In this document: positions 22,815 through 35,745 of the stretch, in pieces
Position numbering within the stretch: position 1 is the stretch's first letter
How the letters are laid out: each line of letters starts with the position of its first letter
Translations under genes and position numbers: made by a program
Source: Glossina fuscipes
Taxonomy: Eukaryota > Arthropoda > Insecta > Diptera > Glossinidae
Direction of reading: 5' to 3'
NCBI RefSeq assembly: GCF_014805625.2
Contig: NW_023998454.1
Span: forward strand, 1,193,752 to 1,257,751
DNA: 64,000 nt
The notes under the pieces: generated by a model
Database searches by the model: none
What the model was told of the DNA's origin: nothing
Seen by the model: only the letters and a program-made list of their open reading frames with translations

Positions 22815-23390
22815 GAAAAGAAAAGAAAATTGAAGATAAACAGAAGAAAAGAATCTAGAAAGTAACTATTCTAGCAGTGAAGGAAAGAACACACAGCACA
22901 CACCCACACTTTTGTCCCAATACTAAATACTTATCTAATCTTATTATTAGCGGCGAATATTAAAAGCTTACGCTTATGAGATAATGGATAAATGGCCTCT
23001 ACTCTTTAGGCAGGGAAGTTCTTATAACTCCTACCTGAAGAGATTTGTCCAAAGAGTATGTAGCTCGAGAAATCAATAAATGTTTATTGCGAACTGCCCT
23101 ACTAGAAAAAAAGCGATTGAAATCTCTTTCGGTCCCTGCCGCAACTTAACTTTGTAAAGTTTAAGCAAAGTCTAGCTTTAATAAAACGAACGAAACAGCA
23201 ACCTAGAAAATGTCCAACATTACATGAGACAAGGTCATACTGCCTCAAGGAGAATGTATATCTACTTAGGCTGGAACGAAGCAAACTCTCCTTCGCCGCT
23301 CGCAAATAACGATCTTTCCTCCAGTTATTTAGTAGCATCCAAACCTACAGGTAAGTTCTTTAATTTACTTCTGATCATAAATTCTTAGGT
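22815..23390. other. No gene seen
   Basis: Starts with a purine-rich GAAAAG run. No supported coding region; the 78-codon reverse frame at 23102-23338 has no recognisable content. Confidence 0.45.
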
Positions 23391-23395
23391 GGTAG

Positions 23396-23680
23396 CCCGT
23401 TGCCCTGTCCGTCCGAAAAGAGATCCTTAAGGCAATGGCGCGCGCTTGCGTGCCTTACAAACTCCCGTCCCGAAAGGATACCCTAGCTGTACAGCTAACC
23501 AGTCATTAGCAGTTAGGCATTGTCCGTTCGCAACGGGATTCTTAAGGTAACAGTGCGCGCTTGCATCATTACCTTATAGATACGCGGTCCGAAAGGACAT
23601 CCTAGGAACCTTACCCCTTTAAGGACCAGCCTGGCGGACTGCCGTATTAGCAGAATATAACTTGCAGATCATACGGCAAA
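23396..23680. repeat. GC-richer tandem hairpin array
   Basis: Two related units of about 90 bases (23396-23486 and 23516-23606). Each has a perfect stem around a GCGCGC core (23428-23434 with 23451-23457; 23543-23550 with 23569-23576), followed by a GAAA-capped hairpin (GTCC-GAAA-GGAC at 23587-23598 in unit 2) and a CCTAG string. Two more stems follow: CCTTA/TAAGG (23609-23624) and TGCCGTAT/ATACGGCA (23640-23678). Composition is clearly richer in G+C than the flanks. I do not recognise the family; it may be the untranslated part of a retroelement or a structured RNA. Confidence 0.6.
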
Positions 23681-23921
23681 ATTCACTATTCACGGAAAAA
23701 TGAAGTTTGGTTACGCGTGGTTCGCATTTCTCCGTTTGTACACTATAGAGGCTGCCCGCTAGCACGTGCTGGTTTTTTTCTCCCCATTTTTTGAATTTAT
23801 CTTCGTTACTATATAACTACGTAATTTACGCTTTATAAACTCCTCACCGAGTCCCCGGAAATAACACAATAGCCCTATAGATATCCTTGTCGAATCCCAT
23901 CAAATACACAAAATTACATGC

Positions 23922-24025
23922 TGTAACGAACACGAGAAGGTTTTTTTTCTTTTAATAATAAAAATTTTTGGAACGGGCCGCTGGACAGCGCTGAGGCAAA
24001 CCCCAACTGTAGATATTTCGTTACA
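23922..24025. repeat. Short inverted-terminal-repeat element candidate
   Basis: TGTAACGAA at 23922-23930 is matched in reverse by TTCGTTACA at 24017-24025, 104 bases end to end. No flanking target duplication is visible, so this may be a remnant of a larger element that includes the hairpin array to its left. Confidence 0.35.
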
Positions 24026-24089
24026 ATATGATTACTTAACAGTGTCGGTTTTTTCACTTTTCAAGTATTCGTGGAACTATAAACGTTTA

Positions 24090-24400
24090 GGGCAGATATT
24101 TTAAGTCGCATAGTTTAAGCTTGGATCACTCTAATTTTGATTTGAATGGACATGTAGACATTCAAGGAGTAAAATTTTCTGAATAAGTAGTTGACCCGAG
24201 AACAGAGAGAATTTATGTGTGCATCAAAGCACAAGTTATTGTCCATAATCACCCCCAGGTATTTAAAGCTATTTACAGTTTCAATGTTTTGATTTGGTTT
24301 TCGAAGCTATTCCGACGAAACCAATAAAAGAAAAACATAAACAGAAACAAATTTTTCCTGAGATCGCACTTCTATCCCATTGGACCATTCGTGCGATAAT
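24090..24400 (-). pseudogene. Non-LTR retrotransposon reverse-transcriptase fragment
   Basis: The - strand reads EWSNGIEV, then a broken stretch, then VNSFKYLGVIMDNNLCFDAHI and LCSRVNYLFRKFY. This is the order found downstream of the catalytic Asp box in non-LTR reverse transcriptases: a W....G..... block, the FKYLG(V/I).(L/M)D block and the following helical region. No intact catalytic core, endonuclease or gag is present, and stops and shifts interrupt it. A dead fragment; the clade cannot be assigned with confidence. Confidence 0.7.
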
Positions 24401-24404
24401 CTTG

Positions 24405-25060
24405 TTCAAAAGTAAAGAAAAGTTGCATTCGCCACTAATAAAAGCAATTTCTTTAAGAACTTGGAATTGCTAAAAAATCAAACATACAGTGGAATTACCA
24501 CATATCGTGGACCAAAGGCATATCCTAGTTGATTGCGCCGGTCATGCTGATCAACAATGTAAATACTTTATGGGATCTCCGTTGCAGTTTGCTGTGCATA
24601 ATACATATATGGTAAATCTAATAAACTCGATTTGGTGGTTATAAAAACATGAAAATATATTTATGTAACATATTACGTCTCCCTGCTTATCTACCCTTCC
24701 GCTAAAACATGTGAAAAATTCAAATCTGTGAAATTCATGCGAATTTTTTTTTTTTTTTTTTAATATAATTTTCTCCGCAGCACTTCCAATAATCATCCAT
24801 TTGGCATATGTAAATTCAAATCCACTATTTATCGGAAAGTTTACCAGGAACATTGACCAATAAACCTACAGCGAGAACAACAGCAACGGTAACCAAAAAT
24901 ACGAAAATAACGGTAGATAAATTTTGCATAGAAATCAATTTATGTGCAAACGTTTGCAACAAATAAACATGAGGCTTACCATACTAAGGTGACCAGTATA
25001 GAGTGGAGAACATGCATTGAATGTGAGATTTTTCTTAAATCAGAAAAAATTTTTTTGATT
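24405..25060. other. No gene seen; repeat-tail-like segment near 24545-24620
   Basis: 24545-24620 has the 'aaatactttatgggatctcc' wording of the dispersed repeats. A poly-T tract is at 24746-24762. Confidence 0.4.
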
Positions 25061-25067
25061 CCTTTAG

Positions 25068-25318
25068 TTAGTTTTGCTTGATCAAGCATTCCCAAGTATT
25101 GAAAGCATAAGACATAAACTGCCCTGGCAAGGAATAGTGCGAACAGTACTACACACCTTGGAAAAGTACAATGCAACACTCCCTAAAGACAAACTTTTGG
25201 TCACCTTGATGGCATATAAGCTGTTGTATCTACACATATGCATAGACATGTACGTACAAGTGGATAACGTCAATACTAGCGTTAATGTTAGGTGCATTTT
25301 CAAAAAATATTTTATTTG
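25068..25318 (+). CDS. Possible exon, unrecognised
   Basis: After a pyrimidine-rich TTTAG acceptor (25063-25067) the frame stays open for 83 codons. The first 50 look protein-like (LVLLDQAFPSIESIRHKL, then PWQGIVRTVLHTLEKY and LPKDKLLVTLMAYKL); the end is low-complexity. No matching upstream donor or start codon was found and I recognise no domain. Could be one exon of a gene that spans this region, or chance. Confidence 0.22.
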
Positions 25319-25494
25319 AATTTTTTCTTTTTTTTTTGCTTGATTTTATTTTATGTAAATCTCTGTCATGTGTTCAAATTTCCCGCATTAGCATTTACTT
25401 TAAAGTTATAATTGTTGTTGCTACCGAACGCATATCTGTTAGAATATCATTGCGAATGGTATGTAATTATGAATTTGTTTGCGAGAGTTAGTTT

Positions 25495-25530
25495 AAGTTG
25501 TTGCTGTTGTTGCTGTTGTTGCTGTTAGTT
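25495..25530 (+). repeat. TTG/CTG (opa-type) triplet repeat
   Basis: Tandem 'ttgctgttg' units. Confidence 0.8.
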
Positions 25531-25539
25531 AGTTTGTTG

Positions 25540-26995
25540 TGCAAAGACTGATCAAATATCAAAAAGCATTTGCACTGCGTTCTATAATCAACATAAATGA
25601 CCGTTATATAAAGTTTCATAAAACACCGTTCGGCAATTTGAATAAAATCAAACGGGATACAAAGCACTTCATCTTGCATCTATCGAGAATAATAATAAGT
25701 CCTATGGAAGCCATCCATTGCATATTGAAATCATTATAATAGTGTTTAAACATATGTGTGTGCGCAACTAAGCAAACAGAAACGATATCAACGTTTTACG
25801 TACTTGCACTTGCTTAATAAAATGCGTTAAAATCTATCATTCCTCACTTAACCTAAGTAAGTAAATGTGTCTGTATAACTTAGCGATTCGTTCAGTTCGT
25901 GGAGCTGAAATTAAATAACAACTGAAAAGCAAGCTCTGCTATTTTCTGATATATTTTTATCCTGTTGTTAATCAATTTGATGCCAAATGTTTTATTCAGT
26001 TTTTAAAGAATAAAAAAGAACGCAAATAAAAAGTAAACCTCAAAACATGTTGGGCTATGCTTAGTAATGCCGTTTTGCACATTGTCGACAAAAACCTTTT
26101 CCTCTCCTTTTTTTTTTTTTGAAATAGTAACCGCTACTACGCCAGCAACCACGTAAACCAATAATCAAACCGGATTAGCATAATTTGGAATCAGGAAACC
26201 TACCAAAACAATTAAACTGAAAAATATTTTTAGTGGATATTAATAAAATATGATTTGTGTGCAGGCGTGTGTGTGTCTGTTTGATTTATTTTAATTTTTA
26301 TTCATTTCTTGCTTGCCGTGATTCGTTGTAAATTCGTTTCTTTTTTGCTGCTCTTGCTTCTGTATTTTCTTTTTTTTGCAGTTTAATGAGCGGTTTAGAT
26401 GGATGTTTGGTTTCATTAAATAAACGCATATCTCTATTTATAACGTTATTTACGAATCTCTTAACCACATATCAACTATTATCCTAATTTATTAATGTTA
26501 TAAAAGCTTTTTTGAGGTTTATGCAATAAATATATCCAAAGTTTTTAGCGTAAAAATATATTTTCAGTTGTCCCTACAAGCGAATGAATTTGCTTGAAGA
26601 GAGAATAAGAGAAATGAGAGAAAATCGTTAATTATATATAGTTTATGGTACGTATGAGTGGCTGTATTTCGATTGTCTTAATGCGGCAAAACGAACGAAA
26701 TTATATTTTGGAAAACACGGTATTAGAAACAAATATTAAATTGGCCATCCATAGCATTACTTCTTCCGAATGTAATTCTTTTAATAAAGGAAAAGTTTAG
26801 GCAGTCATAAGGAAGATGCTTCATTGCCCCCAATTGGAAAACTCGTAACCTTTAATTGAGGTGCTGCGTCGGTATGGCCAAGGCGATTTCCCGGAAATTT
26901 TTTGATCTTGATTTTGTCAATATTAGAAGGGTATAGTATAAGAAGTAGGAACTAAGTGCGAGATTAGGAATTACACTCTACACCACTTTTGGTAC
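25540..26995. other. No gene seen
   Basis: AT-rich; no supported coding region or repeat beyond short homopolymers. Confidence 0.45.
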
Positions 26996-26999
26996 AAGG

Positions 27000-27250
27000 A
27001 TATATTAAGTCTGCGCGGATGCAACACGTTCAAGGACTTAAGCTAGACCCGAGTTTTATTATACGGTGCGATTCAGAATTACTTCGTTAATCGATTTAAA
27101 CTTGTCGGTACGTCTGTCCGTCTAATATTCTACTCTAATATTTTGTTCAATGTACAGGTATCTGCACCAAGTTGGCACATAAGTCAAAATATTTTGACAC
27201 AATTACGAAAGTTATTGTGAAGCGGTTCAGATCAGATCAGTTTTTCAATC
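27000..27250 (+). repeat. Dispersed repeat family B, partial copy
   Basis: Shares 'gcaacacg.tcaagg.cttaa', 'agacccgagttttattatac' and the following block with the starts of 20380 and 44370; the right half of the family is absent. Confidence 0.6.
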
Positions 27251-27254
27251 ATTT

Positions 27255-28165
27255 CGTTCCATGGAACCTTCGCTTACTATAATTCTTTCATTTGTTTTCT
27301 TTTTAACTTTCCTTCTAAATAAATTAAAGTTTCTAGACGTCAAATTTAAACTCGAAAGTTTGAAACACGCATCGCACAAAGTGTAGTTTTCCTTTATTTT
27401 CTCAATTTGGTATCTCAACGAGGTTGTTAAAGTTTTCGACACATGGAGGTCTGTCTGTTCGACTGTACGACTTGAGTTATCGGCTAAAAGGCACTACAGC
27501 AAAATGAACCAAATCCATACCTATTGGAAAACTTTTCGTACTTTTCAAACTGAGATTTTCTTCTTCTTCCCTTTTACATTTATGACATCCACTTTGAATG
27601 AAGTTTCTACGTCTTTAGCCTGTTTTCGCGTTCGAGGACTTTTTGGCTGAGGATAGAAAAATTATATGTAAAAAATGTATGAGCTCTATGGTCGGTTTGG
27701 CTCCCCACTGTGAGAGTATTTTAAGTATTAAGACTTTAAAATGCACCTGCGACGGACGTGGTAAGTTTCGTGTCAATCGAAGATCAAACTGATGACTTGA
27801 GATAACGGCTGACAGTGCCGCCGAAGCGAGAGGAAAAGTTTGCAGATGTCTGATTGGCGTCTGGTCGCTCTTTCTTGTGCTTTGAACTGGTCTTCGACCT
27901 CAACCGACGTGTGCTCGCAACCTACTCCTCTAAAGAGTTAAGTATTGAAAATATTATAATGAGCTATAAGGGTACGATAATCAATGATAATTATTAACAA
28001 CTCTGCCTAAGATAATAAACTAATAATCTTACTACGACGCATAAGTGATTATGAAGAGCGTACAATTGCAAGTGATGGTATCTATCTAAAGAATGATAAC
28101 CTTTCTTTTACTGTAACGTATGTGTTTTATTGAAACGTAATGAATAAATAATGAAATAACAAAGA
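27255..28165. other. No gene seen
   Basis: Contains two stretches (27440-27500, 27760-27840) with similar 'gactt.gag.ta.cggct' wording that may be further repeat debris. No coding region supported. Confidence 0.4.
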
Positions 28166-28169
28166 TTAG

Positions 28170-28880
28170 TAACAAGTAGGAAGAACATGTGAGCGAAGTG
28201 AGCGGTGGCCGAATCGCGCGTGCCCACCACTTTGCTTTTCACATTCTACTCTCCAAGTTCTTTTGTTTGATACCCATATCGCTGGTATTACTAATAAAAA
28301 TTAATCCACCAGGTCGCTGCGTACACCATATTCATTTTAGAATTAACCCATTTTTGAGCAGATAATAAATCTTCATTCGAGGAGTGTGCAAAATAGTTGT
28401 ACACATCTTGTTTACATAAAAGCTCGAAAAAGTGAAAAAAAACAAAATTTAACTACCTATAACTTTGTGTGGGCACTGTCGACCATTTCTATTTTTGGAG
28501 GTAAAGAGTAGAGCGCTTCGTAAAACAAATGTGGAAAATTTCAGCCTTCTAATTTTAAAGGTTGCTAGTAACGAGCAAAAATCCGAAAATTTTTGTTAAA
28601 AGAAACGGAGCTTTGTTCAGTTTATGCACCACTGCGCGCTTCTGTTCTGATCAATTTGGCCCATTTTCAATACCAACTTGCGTTCAGAAACTTCCAATGT
28701 TTGTGCCAAATTTGAAGCGGTATCTTAATTTTTGGTTCGAAGAGAGTGCTATCAACACACATCACAAGGACACACGGACGGAAGTACATACACACTTTAT
28801 AGGGTCTCTGTAGCTTCCTTTTGGTTGTTAAATACATAATGGAAAAAAACAAAATGAGTACAACCCCATTTTACAGTGGC
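28170..28880 (+). repeat. Dispersed repeat family C, copy 5
   Basis: Best preserved copy. Starts with AACAAGTAGGAAG (28171), the terminus type shared by families A and B, and runs to 'acagtggcgggtataag' near 28888. Aligns over most of its length to 400-1060. Confidence 0.75.
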
Positions 28881-28889
28881 GGGTATAAG

Positions 28890-31800
28890 AATCAATAAAG
28901 AGCGCTTAACGAGTGCGCGATTTACGAATCCGATTCGACAATTCCCACTTAGCGACTGAACACAGTTTGTTTTGTTTCTCTGCCATTTTCATTTGTTTGT
29001 TTAGTAGTTCGCTTTCAACTCTTAAATGTCCACTGCACCTCTAGGTAACTCATTTTATACAACAATAATGTTGCGTATGGCGTGGTCAGAGGACAGAACA
29101 CTTAACCCGAGTAAGATAAATACATAGCAAACTAGCTGTCCGGGAAATAGGAATGTCCTTGTATTACTTCAGCATGGAAAGACGGACGGTTATAAAGCAT
29201 TTATGTTATTGCAGTGGTATGAATAGTATTGCAAAAGTGAAGGTCTTTCAAAGCATTATTTTAAATATAAAAAAACTGCGCTTTTGCCAAGCTATACAAG
29301 AATGTCTTTGACCAAAGATGGTTGAAAATTGATCTTAAAATTTTAAATGTTCAGAAAATTCGTTTTATTCCTGTCGTTATGATGCTTAACTTATAACATT
29401 GCAGACCAGAACATTGTAGAGAGACACTGCAAGACGACTCTTGCATCGATTAAGTCACACCCGTTCATCGATGCTTCGATAGATTGAAGTGTCTGCCAGT
29501 TTGCCGTCGGTCTCTTTCCCGACCGCTCGTAAGTTTGCTTATTCTTTGGTTTATCTGTCCCTTATTCTAGCTGTTTGCTAGACATTAATCGACGGTTCTT
29601 CCCACCTCCGTTTACCCACCCATCTGCCAAGTCCTCCCATTATTGCGATTGTCTGTTCTTCTGCTTGAACATTCGTGTAGATATTGGTCTATGAACCTGT
29701 TTGACCTATCTTTCCTTTTACTTTCTCTATGTCTCTTCCGATCGGCCCATCCATCTAACTGTCTTCTTGCTATACGTTGACTTCTATTACGCAAAAAAAA
29801 GCTGTAAAAATTTCAGAAAAGCATCGACCAATTCGGTAAAATTGAATTAAGAATGTAGTGGATTTAGTTACAAGTACCTTCATAAAATTTGCAAGCTTAA
29901 AAGAGCAAAGAAAAAAATATGAAAACTAAGATTCTTTTATCCAGATCCAGCACACAGAAGCATTAACTTGGATGTGGTTATAAAATTTAAAGGGAACACA
30001 GTTTCATTTCGCCAATTCGCCGATCCATAACTTAACTCATTAGCTGGGTCCAAAAGTAATGAAGGTCAGTTTAAAACCTTTTACAATTAAGACTAGCATG
30101 GCTTCGCCATTTATTTTATGATAATTTTATGATATGATTTTATGATATGCATAGGCAGAAAATATGAGAGGATTTAATATGCATTTGAATAAAATGTTTG
30201 TCATACTTATTTAATAACCATTGCTGTTACACCTGTTCTGCACATTTGAATATATCTTGCAGATATCCTTATGTTCTTAAATTGAAATGCGTACAGTTTC
30301 CTCATAAAGACGTAGTTGTTATTATTGTCGTTGCTCTTGAAACCTAGTTTAACAGAATTTATTATTGAAAATTACACAAACTTGAAAAAAAAGCAGAAAA
30401 CAAGGACACAGTTTGTAAAGTGCTTCGACCAGCCTCTTTTACCAAATACATGCACACGCCATAGCCAAAGTGCACGCATATATTTGCGCACAGTATTGTG
30501 TGCATAAGTATTTGCGCGTGTATATATACATATTTTATGTAGTTTAAAACAGGTTTTATAAAAAGAATATCATCATCGTCATCACTTTTTTTGATGATAA
30601 ATACATACAAACGATATTGTTGTATCTGTACAATAGTTGACACTGAATGTGTCGGTATACGCTTGCGAAAAACTTTGCCCTACTGCAGAGTTAATTCATA
30701 CGTTACCATTGCCTTGGTCTTCATATGATGCGGGCAGATCATTTTGTTGAGTTCGTCTCCATTCCTCTTGTTTTTTTTCTCCTTTCATTTCCTTTGATAT
30801 AACATGTGTGGGTGTGAGTAGCAAACTGTTTTTTTTACTTGCACTTTCAACAATACTGCAGCAAGCAAGCATAAGTTGCTCTATAATATGCATACACATG
30901 CAGGTTAGTATTTACAAGTATGTCTGATTGTTGTCAGCGTACTCGACTGCCTAAATGCTTGTCTATGCTCTCCTTACCTCACTGCTTTTTATTTTCACGA
31001 CTATTACAAGCGAACATGAATATGCGTATATATTAAACATATATGTATATATACATATATATATATGTACATATTTATACATATTATATTATATCTTTTT
31101 TGTACATTTATAAGGTTGCTTAAAAAATATTAAGCTTCCAGGAGGTTAAAATTTACACATTGATTTCACTCGTTGTGAACGCACTGTTTATGCAAACGTA
31201 CAAGGCTGACTAACACTATTTCTCTTACTATGTTTAAGGGATATACATCCGCCTATGGTTATTGGGTTTTTAAATTTCGATTGTAATAAGCAAACAGTAC
31301 ATCTATGATGTACTGTAAAACGAAGGGATAGAAATGTTGAAGAATAATTGTACCTCTGTAAAATATTCAAAAACAATAAAAAAAAAAAAACGGTCGAGAA
31401 GAAACATTGAACGGTCCAAACTATCGACCCGAACATAGTCATAAAGCCGTCTCCCAAGTAGTTTATGTGCACAGCATAGTTTAGTCGATATAAACAGCGC
31501 TCGCAAACCATTGTGCTGTGTTAATAGAAGTGTTGGAACCTTACACAGCGATTATAAGTGGAGCGTTGCTTGCAGTTTAGGGATAAAGATAAAATATTCT
31601 AAAAATTGTAAGTGAAAACTTTAAGCCTGATTTTGTCATAACCATGTTTTTCGAACTTGCGGTACTGAAAGGTTCTTCTATTTTCGTTCAATTGCCACGA
31701 TTCACAATAGATTTTCTTGGGTTCATCAACTTCGTTTTTGATAAATAAAATCTACAGGGCCAACTTTGATCTCTATTTCTAATGTGCACATGCCAGATGA

Positions 31801-34800
31801 TTATCAAGTCTAGCATCGATATCCCCGAATACCACTTGTAAGTAAAAGCGTTTAACTGATAATTTATATATATAATTTGGAAACTTAATCTTCAACACTC
31901 TGGCTGCCTTTCATTTTGGAAAGCTCTCTATAGTGGGATCTCATGGAAGACTAACAAAGTGGAATTGACTTAAGAGGTGGAGTCTACCGACTCCATACAG
32001 CGATGTGAGTTCATTGATTAGATTATGGAAGAACTATAACTGGATACTGGACACTTGGAAACCCATACTGTATAATTTATTAATCCATTAAAGTTGGCAA
32101 TTGCCATGGATTCACATGAGTTGATGGGCCACATTCAAGTTGTACGTAAATTTTTGTGCTGACTGTAGATCAATCTAATGAGCTTCAAATATTTACGCAA
32201 ATGCGAACTCTGACTACTTTAGTTTAGCACGGGATCAACAATTCCTCGTCTATTACTTTGGCGTAGGAAAGTTGAAACAATAAACTAAATATGAAAATGT
32301 TCATCTGGTATGAAGGCTGAATATTTTTTAAATTGTCTAATATTGCGTATGTGACTGTGGGCATGTATTATACCTGGGACTGAATGCAAGCTGCAGCTGT
32401 TATTTTCAGTATGCCACATTAATTTTAAATATCTTTTCGCATGTTCATCTTCTTTTGTGCAGTCGTTTTACCACCAGCTTCCTTGTACAACACTTTGCTT
32501 TTTGCTTATTTTTCTTCTTCTCTTTTTACTTTTATTCTTTTTCTGTGCTTTTTGTTTGCTTGTTCTGCTTGTTCGGCTTGTTCTGCTTTCCTTGTTGCGC
32601 GTCGGAAGCAGTATTCAACACAACATGTAATTTTTTTTTGTTTAAACTTTTTTTGTTTTTACTGAAAAATGAAATGAAGCAAAAGACTGTATAATTTTAC
32701 TAAAATAAGACTCGAGGACAAAAATACAAATCTGCTTTAAGCACGGACATTCAAGGACATTTGTTAAGTGTTCACGCTTTTATTATGAGGTATCAGTGAC
32801 GGCAACGGACCCAGTAGCAGCAGCCATTTACACGGCAGTCGTTGAAAGCTTGGAACCTGTACTCATCACCTAGACCAAGCAGCAAAAATAATTTTTGCGA
32901 ACGTGCGGAAATATATTCTTTTAAGATGTATAAGTTTGTTTATATATTTGATCCATTGTGTGCATATAAAATAATAACTTTAACTATCATAGTCCTTGCT
33001 CGGGTTATAGCAAGTTTAAGTTTAAAAAAGTTTAAAAGAAGTTTTCTTTTGGCCTAAAGTCACTTGGCTTTCGTAGTTGTGAAATGGCACACACTTTGAC
33101 AACGAACTATATTCAAAGTAAGATTAATTTTAGAGAGAACGCATTTAAAAAATTGTATGGAATGAATTAGAGAATTAGATTCAGCCAATCACCACCTGAA
33201 GTAAATGTATGTAGGAAAATCGAAAACAATCGAGAATATTTGGAACCGATCCTTTCTATAGTTTTGGTAAGCATACGCACCAGATTTCAGGTCAATAACT
33301 ATCGTTAGCCTTGAAATATTTTCAAATATCTAGCTTTTCAGACTTTTTCCAATATTTGACTGTTATACGCGAACAACGTCTAACTTCGAATATGAACTAT
33401 CTGCAAAATTTCAAAGACTATATATTAAGTTCCTCCTTTAATTCCAGCGACTGTGAGGATGAATTGATGGATGGTTGAGTTAACACCGACAGAACTTAAG
33501 GCTAATTTTAAATATTTATGTAACGTACCAATCAAACAAACAAAAGACGTGAAACGGTTGAAGTGTGGAGCAAAACATTAAGGAGGCTTTGATACGAACG
33601 CGAGCCATTATTCGGTTCGGAGAGTAGGTTGTTGAATCTTTCCGGTTTCCCATAAAGTGTTAGATAGATTTCGAATTAATTTTTTTTTTTTTATTTTATT
33701 TTTTCTTCCCGTGCGTTTTGCAATCTTCTGCAGATACTAACGTTCAATACGTGCGAATTCATTAAAACGTCAGCAACAAGATGCTTAGCGACTACTGAAT
33801 GAAGCGCCGGTCGACCTATTACAATGTTTGAAGATATAGCATTTCTTATCCTTTTATTTTCTTGGATGTTGAGTTTATATCAATTAAGCCAATAAGAAAT
33901 ATGGCTTGCATGTCTAGACCACAGGCAATTGATTAACTCGGTGATTATTCGTAGTGTATACATTTGGTGGACAAAGTTGTACTACCAATTTGAGCTCTTT
34001 GTCTATAAAAATCAAATTTTTCATTTGGAAAGGAAGCAGATTGATTTGGTACCTTAATCATCAAAATTGTAAAAATTTTAATTTTTGCAATTTTTAAATT
34101 CGTATATCAACACTAACCTCCAACTTTACTATAGTTTAAACAAAGACTTTCGTGTTCACTTTGGGCCTTTTTTTAAAACGCAGCGGATCATCTCTTCTTT
34201 ACTCGTTGAAAATTTGCGAAGAAGAAAAAGAATCTTCATGTTAGTCGTGAGGAAAAGGGGCACCTTTGTAATGACAATTAATGAAAAACGTAAGCTCCTA
34301 TATACGGAACTAAAAGGGTCTATTCAATTTTCGGATTTCTTCTAAGGTATTGCGCGAACTTATATCAGAACCATAACAATCGAAATCCATTCGCAGCAGT
34401 TGGACTGAGGTAATAGAGCTGAAGGCATAGACATCAATAATGCGCAGAAAGCTATAACTAAGTAATCTTATGGTGCAACAATAATCAAGCGAACGGCAAA
34501 TCCGTCAGTAAACCGCTTCAATGACTTTCAGAGGTGAATTTTACTAAATTTGCTATCCCTGCAAAATATTGTCTCTGATTACCATTTGTTCTGAGCGTTG
34601 ATAAGTATCCCGCCTGGATATTTAGTTTTTAGTTCCTCAGAAAATATCAAGATATGGCTCAATATCTCGATATTCTCGTATATATTCTTCAACCGAGAAG
34701 GACGTCTGCTTCTTGAAAAGAAAAGAGGAAAAGGAGAAAAGTTTTGGCTGACAATGAAGCAGATTTTGAAGAACGTGTTCTCTTTTTATATAGCTTTTTA

Positions 34801-35314
34801 GGTAAAAACTTCTCTATTTAGTCGCTATTGCCGTCTCTTTTCTTCCAACATAATTGCTAATTGCAACGCAAATCAAAACTTCGAAGGAATAGTTAGGTAA
34901 ATAGATGGGTATGGTTAAGGCATAAGATAAGGAGTCTCAGGCCAATCAAGACTAAAAGTCATATATGAAGAGAGTGGTGTTTTCTCTACGTGTTAAAAAT
35001 TGTAGAATAGCAAATTAAATTCTTATTCCCTTGATAGTGAGTATGAAATTAAGTGAAAGTTGAATATAAAAAAAAAAAAAATTGATTGGGAATTTTTTTC
35101 ACGTATTTGTAGCCAAGATAATGTTGTCTTTGATACTGTGAGGATGTAGCAAAATTCTTGGTAATGGTTTTTTTCTGACTGACTTTCAGGACAGTGCTAC
35201 ATATTATATAAACTATTTCCTACAGTGAATTTTTGCTCCGTTTCTTTTACGCTTCATACGTAAACAAAGTTAATTTTAAACGGTATTTTTGAAATTAAAG
35301 AAACTTTTTCTTGC
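28890..35314. other. Long stretch without a supported gene
   Basis: Holds simple sequence only: AT-rich palindromic microsatellite at 31020-31100, a CTTGTTCTG-type tandem near 32556-32590, poly-T near 33679-33700. Open frames of 60-107 codons (30362-30643, 31188-31511, 32441-32694, 34085-34345) are AT- or T-driven and show no motif. Probably intergenic or large intron. Confidence 0.45.
31030..31100. repeat. TA/TATG microsatellite
   Basis: Alternating TATA, TATG and TACA units forming long self-complementary runs. Confidence 0.8.
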
Positions 35315-35414
35315 NNNNNNNNNNNNNNNNNNNNNNNNNNNNNNNNNNNNNNNNNNNNNNNNNNNNNNNNNNNNNNNNNNNNNNNNNNNNNNNNNNNNNN
35401 NNNNNNNNNNNNNN
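35315..35414. other. Assembly gap (100 N)
   Basis: Exactly 100 N; gap of unknown size. Confidence 0.98.
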
Positions 35415-35687
35415 TGTATCATATACTAGCAAAATGGCTAGAAAAGAGTTGGTGTCTGTTTTGAAAAATTTTATATTTCTAAGCACACTTCGTTGTGGCA
35501 TTATTATAATGACTATTGCAGCAGAATTCAACCACTACCTGACTAGCATTATAAAACTTTTACGTACAAATATCTGCAAACATTTCTACAATAGTTATTT
35601 TTAGAAGAACACAAACATACCTTTGGCTAACCAGTGGAGAAAAAAAACTTTGTGTGTAATTCTTTAGCATATAACATTCTTAGGGGT

Positions 35688-35745
35688 CTTCTTCTTCTCT
35701 CTGTCTCTCTCCCTCTCCCTTTCCCTTTCCCTCTCCACCCCCTAA
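35688..35745 (+). repeat. Polypyrimidine (CTCTCC)n tract
   Basis: Almost pure C/T run of about 55 bases. Confidence 0.8.

Noticed and set aside
23587..23598. CGAAA in the hairpin array as part of a hammerhead ribozyme
   Set aside because: The required CUGANGA strand is not present in either unit or nearby.
24551..24853. 100-codon reverse frame
   Set aside because: Overlaps a dispersed-repeat tail and a poly-T tract giving a lysine run.
29612..29794. Arg/Asp-rich 60-codon reverse frame
   Set aside because: Low-complexity composition, no start context, splice site or motif.
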